Positions 1-4,612 of a stretch of 6,289 bases of DNA are shown piece after piece. Under the pieces are notes generated by a model. That model saw only the letters and a list, made by a program, of their open reading frames with translations, was not told where the DNA came from and made no database searches. This DNA comes from an uncultured Oscillospiraceae bacterium (GTDB lineage: Bacteria; Bacillota; Clostridia; Oscillospirales; Ruminococcaceae). The translations under genes and the position numbers were made by a program. The stretch covers positions 1 through 6,289 of the forward strand of contig CABUAH010000080.1 in assembly GCA_902489475.1 (NCBI GenBank). Reading direction: 5' to 3'. Positions within the stretch are counted from its first letter, which is position 1. Each line of letters begins with the position of its first letter.

Positions 1-117
1 TGATTTATCGTGCATTCGCACGATTCGGCTGTCGCCTAACCCCTTAAGAACATTGAATCATTAATTTGCGGCTATCGCCGCTTGTCGGCTGCGCCGTCTA
101 TTGCGATAAATCGCAAT
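1..117. repeat. Nested palindrome module (left-edge intergenic)
   Basis: Four perfect short inverted repeats lie in series. They are ATCGTGC/GCACGAT (7-13 with 18-24), GCGGC/GCCGC (68-72 with 77-81), CGGC/GCCG (86-89 with 93-96) and ATTGCGAT/ATCGCAAT (100-107 with 110-117). An outer 9-base inverted repeat, GATTTATCG at 2-10 and CGATAAATC at 104-112, brackets the set. The motif CGGCT-(N)-CGCC recurs three times. No coding frame explains it. This density of palindromes is typical of dispersed intergenic repeats (REP/MITE-like) or of a structured RNA. Which of these applies, and whether the unit continues left of the window, cannot be decided from one copy. Confidence 0.5.
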
Positions 118-124
118 TAAATTA

Positions 125-133
125 TGGTATAAG
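125..133 (+). promoter_or_regulatory. Possible extended -10 promoter for the first lipoprotein
   Basis: TGGTATAAG matches the extended -10 pattern TGN-TATAAT in all but the last base. No good -35 lies 16-18 bases upstream, so the call rests on the extended -10 alone. Transcription would start near 140, giving a leader of about 100 bases that contains the two competing hairpins at 143-184. Confidence 0.35.
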
Positions 134-142
134 AATTAAGTA

Positions 143-184
143 AATTCAACCATTGGTTGTTTATTTTTTGCTTTTGGTTGAATT
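143..184 (+). promoter_or_regulatory. Leader with two mutually exclusive hairpins (operator or attenuator candidate)
   Basis: CAACC at 147-151 can pair with GGTTG at 155-159, forming a 5-bp stem with a 3-base loop that is followed directly by the T-rich run 160-169. As part of AATTCAACC (143-151) it can instead pair with GGTTGAATT (176-184), a 9-bp stem. The two folds exclude each other, as in terminator/antiterminator switches. The two GGTTG direct repeats are 21 bp apart, about two helical turns, so a DNA operator for a dimeric regulator is an equally good reading. A perfect 10-base palindrome, ACATTAATGT, follows at 189-198. The short stem is weak, which limits the attenuator idea. Confidence 0.35.
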
Positions 185-242
185 CTAAACATTAATGTGA
201 AGGCAGGGCAATATACTGCTTTTATAATATAAGGAGGTAATT

Positions 243-1655
243 ATGAAAAAATTTAAAAGAATTGTTGCAGGAAGTCTTGCGGTTATGATGACTTTTGCTA
301 TCACCGGTTGTGATACGGGCGGAGACAGTGAGTCGTCAAGACAGGATTCAGTGCCTGTTGTATCGACTGATGATATCAAGCCGATTGCAGACGGTGAGGA
401 AAAAACGCTCATTTACATGGGACTTTATGATCTTAACCCGGCTGAAGGAAGCGACAGAACGGTTGGATTGTCGCTGTTTGAGGACAAGGGCGGAAAGATA
501 GAATGGACTAGAGTGACTGCTTCTAACCAGTATACAAAGCTTGCAGCTGCGGTTACATCCGGTAAGGATGCACCCGATTTGTTTACATATAACACATTGG
601 CTTTTCCTTGTCAGGTAGTACAGGGATTTTATCAGCCGCTGGACGATATTATTGACTTTGACGATCCTATGTGGAGCGGAGTAAAGGACACAGCTGATCA
701 GTTTGTACTTGACGGAAAGCATTATGTAGCACCGCTTGAATACGGACTTACATCTATGCTGTTTTATGACAGAAGTGTAATTGAGGCAAACGGATATGAT
801 GATCCTGTTGATCTTTATTATGAGGGTAAGTGGGATTATGATGCAATGGAAGATATGATGAGCGACTGGTGTAAATCTGCCGAGGGCGATACTGAAAGGT
901 TTGGTATCAACGGTTGGTACGCTCCTCAGATAGTAGCTCAAACCGGTGAGACTCTTGTTAAGACGGATGATAATATCACATATTATTCAAATCTGGACAA
1001 CCCGAAGATAGCGTCTGTTATGGAAAGATTGTATAACTGGCAGAAGCATTCGTATGTTGAACAAAACTGGATAGGTTCAGCAAGCGCAGCATTTGAAAAG
1101 AATATTTTATTCTATGCTATGGGAACATGGGCAGCAATGGGAGCAAGCGGACCTGAAGAAAAGGGCGCATGGGGAATGGTACCGTTCCCAAGCGATCCGA
1201 ATTATGAAGGAGATAAGCCAATTTCTTCAGCAACAATTACCTCATATATGTGGGTAAAAGGCTCTGAAAAGAAAGATGCAGCGAGAGCATTTTATGAGTG
1301 CTACAAGATGGCACAGACGGATCCTGAATACGCAAAGACAGGTCTTAAAAAGGCAATGGAAGCAAGTCCGACATGGACGGAAGAAGATTTTCAACTGATG
1401 TCTGATGTAACAAACCCTGACAAGGTTTTACTTCTTTTTGATCCTGCATACGGTATTTCATCTCTTATGGGTGATGACTTCAGTGGATTCATGTCAGGAG
1501 TTTGTCTTGCAAACTGGCTTTACAAATCAACTTCTGCTAAAGATGAACAGGGTGTTTCATATACATGGACTCAGAGCAAAGAGAAGTTCTCAGGTGCTGT
1601 TGATTCAGAGATTGATACGATAAACAAGCAGATTCAGAAGTTCTTAAATGAATAA
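243..1655 (+). CDS. Extracellular solute-binding lipoprotein (ABC transporter, family 1-like), first paralogue
   Basis: This is a 470-residue surface lipoprotein that would capture a small nutrient, probably a sugar or oligosaccharide, and deliver it to an ABC permease. A basic N terminus (MKKFKR) and hydrophobic segment lead to the lipobox I-T-G-C with Cys23 as the lipidation site. An acidic, Ser-rich linker (about 24-40) follows. The mature part shows features common in these proteins: NQYTKL...TSGKDAPDLF (95-114), GKHYVAP (158-164), FYDRSVIEANG (174-184), GKWDYDAMEDMM (195-206), RFGINGWY (219-226) and FYAMGTWAAMG (290-300). The length fits the larger clostridial members. The start is fixed by a near-perfect AAGGAGGT at 231-238, five bases before ATG. 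Its closest relative in the window is the next gene, about 60% identical by eye. No permease or ATPase gene is visible, so the partner transporter and the ligand are unknown. The sugar assignment is family inference. Confidence 0.88.
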   Translation: MKKFKRIVAGSLAVMMTFAITGCDTGGDSESSRQDSVPVVSTDDIKPIADGEEKTLIYMGLYDLNPAEGSDRTVGLSLFEDKGGKIEWTRVTASNQYTKLAAAVTSGKDAPDLFTYNTLAFPCQVVQGFYQPLDDIIDFDDPMWSGVKDTADQFVLDGKHYVAPLEYGLTSMLFYDRSVIEANGYDDPVDLYYEGKWDYDAMEDMMSDWCKSAEGDTERFGINGWYAPQIVAQTGETLVKTDDNITYYSNLDNPKIASVMERLYNWQKHSYVEQNWIGSASAAFEKNILFYAMGTWAAMGASGPEEKGAWGMVPFPSDPNYEGDKPISSATITSYMWVKGSEKKDAARAFYECYKMAQTDPEYAKTGLKKAMEASPTWTEEDFQLMSDVTNPDKVLLLFDPAYGISSLMGDDFSGFMSGVCLANWLYKSTSAKDEQGVSYTWTQSKEKFSGAVDSEIDTINKQIQKFLNE

Positions 1656-1802
1656 TTTATATGTTCTTTGGTGAATTGGCATAGCTTATTTCTCTTTTCT
1701 ATTTTAGTTATGTCAGAAAAATGCTTATGAATGTCAATTAAGTATATTTTTACAGCATTTTAGAATGTTAGAATTAATAAAAAACAAGGGAGTTATGTTT
1801 AT
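1656..1802 (+). other. Intergenic gap between the two lipoprotein genes
   Basis: This 147-base AT-rich gap has no convincing terminator hairpin, so read-through from the first gene is possible. TATATT at 1743-1748 resembles a -10 box but lacks a -35 at the right distance. TTAGAAT is repeated at 1760-1766 and 1768-1774. AAGGGAG at 1786-1792, ten bases before the ATG at 1803, is the ribosome binding site of the second gene. I cannot tell whether the second gene has its own promoter. Confidence 0.4.
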
Positions 1803-3224
1803 ATGAACACAGTAAAAAGAGTGTTAGTAGGAGTAACTGCTGTTGTAATGTCGTTATCTTTTGCGGCTTGCGGCGACAATAGCTCTGAAAAAGACTCGTC
1901 ACAGGAGGACGCTGTAAAGGTTATTGGCACTGACGACATAAAGCCAATAAGGGACGGCGAGGAAACTACTTTAACTTGGATGGCAAATTATGATTTGAAT
2001 CCATCTAAGGGAGGAGAGAAGACGGTAGGACTCAATTTGTTTGAGCAAAAGGGCGGAAAAATCGAGTGGTCGAGAGTAACAACTCAAAACCAGTATACAA
2101 AGCTCGGAGCTGCGGTTACATCAGGTAAGGACGTTCCTGATTTGTTTGTTTACAGTGCACTTGCGTTTCCTTGCCAAGTAATTCAGGGCTTTTATCAGCC
2201 TCTTGATGAAATAATTGATTTTGATTCTCCGCTTTGGAAGGACGTAAAGGATACAGCAGATCAGTATTCATTGGCAGGAAAGCATTATGTAGCTCCTATT
2301 GAATATTATCCGTCTACATATATTTTCTACGATAAAAATATGATGGAAGAAAACGGACTTGACGATCCTATTGATCTTTATGATGAGGGTAAATGGGATT
2401 TTGACGCAATGGATGAGCTTATGAGTGATTATGTTAAATCTGCACCCAGCGGCGAGGAGAGATTCGGAATAAACGGATACTATGCTCCTCAGTATGTTCA
2501 GCAGACGGGTGAAACATTAGTTATGACAGATGACAATGTAACTTACAAGTCAAACCTCGACAGCCCTAAGATCGCAAAGGCAGAAGAAAGACTTTACAAC
2601 TGGCGTAAGCAGGGATATGTTGAAGTAAACTGGATTCAAAATGCAGCAGAGGCGTTTAACAAGAACATTCTTTTCTATGCAATGGGAGATTGGGCTGCAA
2701 CAGGAAGCGGCGGACCGACAAAAAATGATAACTGGGGAATTGTTCCAATGCCGGCTGATCCGGATTACGAGGGAGAAAAGCCTATTACATCAGCTTCGAT
2801 GAATGCATTTATGTGGGTTAAAGGCTCTGAAAAGAAAGATGCTGCGCGAGCATTTTATGAGTGCTACAGAGTAGCTCAAACAGATGCTACCTATTTAAAG
2901 AATGCAAAGGATAAATGGCTTGAAAGCAATCCTTACTGGTCTTCAGAAGATTATGATCTCATGAAAGAAGTTTCTGACCCAAATAAGAATCTTATGATTT
3001 TTGAACCGAGCTATGGAGTATCCGCATTAATGGGAGATGACAACAGCGGATTTATGGCAGGACAGTCGCTTACCAACTGGCTCTATAGAAGCACAAGCGG
3101 TATAGATGAGCAGGGAGAGACTTATACATGGACTCAGACTAAGGAAAAGTTTGCTCCTGCGGTTGAAAAAGAAGTTGCAACAATAAATAAGCAGATTAAA
3201 GATTTCTTAAGCAAGAATAAATAA
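1803..3224 (+). CDS. Extracellular solute-binding lipoprotein, second tandem paralogue
   Basis: This is a 473-residue lipoprotein of the same family as the gene before it, colinear along its whole length with only small shifts. The signal peptide MNTVKRVLVG... ends in the lipobox F-A-A-C with Cys23 lipidated; a Phe at -3 is slightly unusual. An acidic Ser-rich linker follows. Most motifs are shared with the first copy: NQYTKL...SGKD.PDLF, GKHYVAP, GKWDFDAM, RFGINGYY, NILFYAMG.WAA, MWVKGSEKKDAARAFYECY, and a C terminus with TWTQ.KEKF and TINKQI. Differences cluster at sites such as EYYPSTYIFYDKNMM (versus EYGLTSMLFYDRSVI) and SSEDYDLM, which could alter ligand preference; this is inference. 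The start follows AAGGGAG at 1786-1792, and an ATG at 1795 is out of frame. Transcription probably ends at the hairpin at 3251-3293. No permease is seen, so it is an orphan binding protein here. Confidence 0.88.
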   Translation: MNTVKRVLVGVTAVVMSLSFAACGDNSSEKDSSQEDAVKVIGTDDIKPIRDGEETTLTWMANYDLNPSKGGEKTVGLNLFEQKGGKIEWSRVTTQNQYTKLGAAVTSGKDVPDLFVYSALAFPCQVIQGFYQPLDEIIDFDSPLWKDVKDTADQYSLAGKHYVAPIEYYPSTYIFYDKNMMEENGLDDPIDLYDEGKWDFDAMDELMSDYVKSAPSGEERFGINGYYAPQYVQQTGETLVMTDDNVTYKSNLDSPKIAKAEERLYNWRKQGYVEVNWIQNAAEAFNKNILFYAMGDWAATGSGGPTKNDNWGIVPMPADPDYEGEKPITSASMNAFMWVKGSEKKDAARAFYECYRVAQTDATYLKNAKDKWLESNPYWSSEDYDLMKEVSDPNKNLMIFEPSYGVSALMGDDNSGFMAGQSLTNWLYRSTSGIDEQGETYTWTQTKEKFAPAVEKEVATINKQIKDFLSKNK

Positions 3225-3250
3225 GCAAAAAAATTAAATAAGCGATAAAA

Positions 3251-3293
3251 AAACAGCCTGAAGGAGTAAAACCTTTGGGCTGTTTCAGTTTTT
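3251..3293. terminator. Strong rho-independent terminator, usable in both directions
   Basis: AAACAGCCTGAAGG (3251-3264) pairs with CCTTTGGGCTGTTT (3272-3285), a 14-bp stem with two G-U pairs and a 7-base loop. Rightward it is followed by CAGTTTTT. Leftward the complement continues into a run of seven T (complement of the A run 3247-3253), so it can also stop transcripts arriving from the leftward asparaginase gene. It lies 26 bases after the stop codon of the second lipoprotein gene. The same 35 bases recur at 3514-3548. Confidence 0.85.
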
Positions 3294-3513
3294 AGAAAAA
3301 CATTATAGTAAGTCGAAGGAGGGGACGCTTTCACTTGCAAAGCATCCCCTCTTTTACAGCAGTCCACCGGACTGCTGTAAAATTCACCCCTTGAAAAGCG
3401 CTTTGAGAAAGGGATTTCGCCATCTGCGGACGGCGACCAAGGCTCTGCCTTTGGACTGCCAAGCTTTTGAAAAAGCTTGACCAAAACTTTTATTTGACTT
3501 CGTCGACATGTTC
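3286..3513. repeat. Hairpin-chain intergenic element (probable dispersed repeat)
   Basis: This 228-base stretch without a gene consists almost wholly of inverted repeats. The hairpin 3316-3354 has 16 stem positions, one mismatch, a 7-base loop and a T run. TTTTACAGCAGTCC/GGACTGCTGTAAAA (3352-3365 with 3369-3382) is a perfect 14-bp stem with a 3-base loop. CCCTT/AAGGG (3388-3392 with 3409-3413) encloses the palindrome AAAGCGCTTT. CGCC/GGCG pairs 3418-3421 with 3432-3435. CCAAGGC/GCCTTTGG (3437-3443 with 3447-3454) carries one bulge. CAAGCTTTT/AAAAGCTTG (3460-3468 with 3471-3479) is a perfect 9-bp stem with a 2-base loop. From memory, the order GGCGACCAAGG...CTGCC...CTTTTGAAAAAGCTTG...CCAAAACTTTT resembles intergenic repeats scattered in Oscillospiraceae genomes; that is recollection, not a search. 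A reading frame crossing it on the - strand is a by-product. Confidence 0.65.
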
Positions 3514-3548
3514 AAACAGACTGGAGGAGTAAAACCTTTGGGCTGTTT
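3514..3548. terminator. Second copy of the 35-base terminator
   Basis: It repeats 3251-3285 with two substitutions (C to A at 3520, A to G at 3524); the last 23 bases (3526-3548) are identical to 3263-3285. The outer pairs AAACAG/CTGTTT and the inner GG/CC pairs remain, but the substitution at 3520 breaks a stem pair, so the hairpin is weaker. It lies just beyond the end of the leftward asparaginase gene. Leftward it is not followed by a long T run, so it is probably a partial or relic terminator, with 3251-3293 as the stronger stop. Confidence 0.6.
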
Positions 3549-3563
3549 TATGTTTTGGTGTTG

Positions 3564-4442
3564 TTAAATTATTCCTGAAATCAAAGCGGCATAAGCGGTT
3601 TCAAGAGTTATGTCATAAAGAAACTGAACTCCGGAATCTTTAAGCTTTTGAGTAGTTTCATACATATCTGTTCCGCTTGTAATAGATGCTGCATAAACTT
3701 TAGTATTTGTTGATTTAGCTTTTTCAGTAAATTCACTCAAGTTTTCAAAATCTGCCGTCGCACCGTGATAAAGCTCGATCAAAACGCTATCTACACCGTC
3801 GGTGCTTACAAAAGAATAGTCAGCTCCAACATAGCTTTTTAAAATTATAACCTTTTGGTTAAATCCTAAAAAGCTGCCGCTGAAAATGGGCTTTGATGGC
3901 AGCGAGTAAAAATCGCTCCCGAGAATTTGCGACTGTGTGATTTGGTATCCTTTGTGAAGAGCGATTTTTTGACCTTGATTTTTATAAGGAACATAAACCC
4001 CGCTTAAACCGCCGATGAGAGAAAGCTCTGCAGCATATTTGAGATTTAAAAGACCGTTAGCGTCAGGATCGTCTATAACCTTGTCGGATGCAATAACAAA
4101 AATCGGAGTTTTGCTTTTTAAGAAGAAAACAGAAAGCATATTTGCAAAAAAGGCAAGAGTATCGCTGCCGTGTGCAATAAAAACGGCGTCATAGGATTGT
4201 ATATCTTTTGCCAGAAGATAATTTACAATTGTTTCCCAATCATCGAGCTGCATATTCTCGCTTAGCTTATTTAATAGAAATTCCGATTCAAACTCAATCT
4301 TCTCCTGAAACTCAGGGTATGTATTAAAAAACTTGTCAATAAGAATGCTTTTTGACTGTTCATTTTTGCTGATAGGTGAGATAGCTGAACCGTTTAAACG
4401 GGAACCGATAGTACCGCCAGTAAAGACTGTAAGAACTCTCAT
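3564..4442 (-). CDS. Compact asparaginase-family protein (type I-like, cytoplasmic)
   Basis: This 292-residue protein has no signal peptide and probably hydrolyses L-asparagine to aspartate and ammonia. The N terminus carries TGGTIGS (8-14), whose second Thr (T11) is the usual nucleophile. S61 in LSENMQLDDW matches the substrate-binding Ser region. HGSDTL (91-96) matches the HGTDT motif: D94 is kept, but the second catalytic Thr is Ser93. PIFVIASDKVIDDPDANGLLNL (113-134) follows the family pattern but lacks the common QRP/MRP and SDG residues. The C-terminal domain is recognisable in YAASITSG...ETAYAALISG, but the protein ends there, about 40 residues short of the usual ~330. I could not place the catalytic Lys by eye. 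The start is supported by AGGAAG about ten bases before ATG. It is divergent from purA, which uses aspartate. It may be a true asparaginase, a related amidase, or a member with altered activity. Confidence 0.75.
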   Translation of the reverse strand: MRVLTVFTGGTIGSRLNGSAISPISKNEQSKSILIDKFFNTYPEFQEKIEFESEFLLNKLSENMQLDDWETIVNYLLAKDIQSYDAVFIAHGSDTLAFFANMLSVFFLKSKTPIFVIASDKVIDDPDANGLLNLKYAAELSLIGGLSGVYVPYKNQGQKIALHKGYQITQSQILGSDFYSLPSKPIFSGSFLGFNQKVIILKSYVGADYSFVSTDGVDSVLIELYHGATADFENLSEFTEKAKSTNTKVYAASITSGTDMYETTQKLKDSGVQFLYDITLETAYAALISGII

Positions 4443-4466
4443 ACCTTAAACACTTCCTTTTATTAG

Positions 4467-4495
4467 AGTCTATCAAAAACAATGCTAAAAGTCAA
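4467..4495 (-). promoter_or_regulatory. Candidate promoter of the asparaginase-family gene
   Basis: Read on the - strand, TTGACT (complement of 4490-4495) and TAGACT (complement of 4467-4472) are separated by 17 bases and match the -35 and -10 consensus at 5/6 and 4/6 positions. Transcription would start near 4460, leaving a leader of about 18 bases that is mostly ribosome binding site. Confidence 0.45.
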
Positions 4496-4503
4496 ATTTT
4501 AGC
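4484..4503. promoter_or_regulatory. Inverted repeat over the asparaginase -35 (operator candidate)
   Basis: GCTAAAA (4484-4490) and TTTTAGC (4497-4503) form a perfect 7-bp inverted repeat with a 6-base centre. A third GCTAAAA occurs at 4502-4508, 18 bases after the first. The repeat covers the candidate -35 of the leftward gene, a usual place for a repressor. No regulator is identified. Confidence 0.35.
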
Positions 4504-4530
4504 TAAAACGTAAAAATTTGCATTTATTTC

Positions 4531-4559
4531 TTTACAACTGTGCCTTTTTATGGTATACT
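4531..4559 (+). promoter_or_regulatory. purA promoter
   Basis: TTTACA (4531-4536) and TATACT (4554-4559) are exactly 17 bases apart, and the -10 is preceded by TGG, giving an extended -10. Both boxes match 5 of 6 consensus bases. Transcription would start near 4566, about 47 bases before the purA start codon. Confidence 0.78.
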
Positions 4560-4564
4560 GTAAG

Positions 4565-4582
4565 TTGTGATTTTATTCACAA
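4565..4582. promoter_or_regulatory. Rex-like or Crp-like operator at the purA transcription start
   Basis: TTGTGATTTTATTCACAA is an inverted repeat with 6-bp arms TTGTGA and TCACAA around six bases. It matches the known Rex operator pattern TTGTGAA-N4-TTCACAA at all defined positions except one (T for A at 4571). It also contains the Crp pattern TGTGA-N6-TCACA without mismatch. Its position just downstream of the -10 would suit repression. It could also be only a small hairpin in the 5' leader. Confidence 0.45.
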
Positions 4583-4612
4583 AAATTGTGCCTTAAACAG
4601 GAGGAATAAATA

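Noticed and set aside
223..228. TATAAT just before the first lipoprotein gene
   Set aside because: A perfect -10 by sequence, but transcription would begin inside the ribosome binding site at 231-238, so it is unlikely to be the promoter used.
348..941. Long - strand reading frame (197 codons) opposite the first lipoprotein gene
   Set aside because: It is antisense to a clear coding sequence, shows no recognisable family, and has a composition expected from a shadow frame.
1743..1774. Promoter for the second lipoprotein gene (TATATT, or TTTACA with TAGAAT)
   Set aside because: The -35/-10 spacings are wrong (TTTACA to TAGAAT is 14 bases) or no -35 is present, so no promoter is called.
3134..3484. 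- strand reading frame of 116 codons across the hairpin chain
   Set aside because: Its sequence is made of the inverted repeats and the antisense of the second lipoprotein gene; no domain is visible.
3251..3548. CRISPR array, from the repeated 35-base unit
   Set aside because: There are only two copies, 228 bases apart; each is a terminator hairpin, and there are no regular spacers or cas genes.
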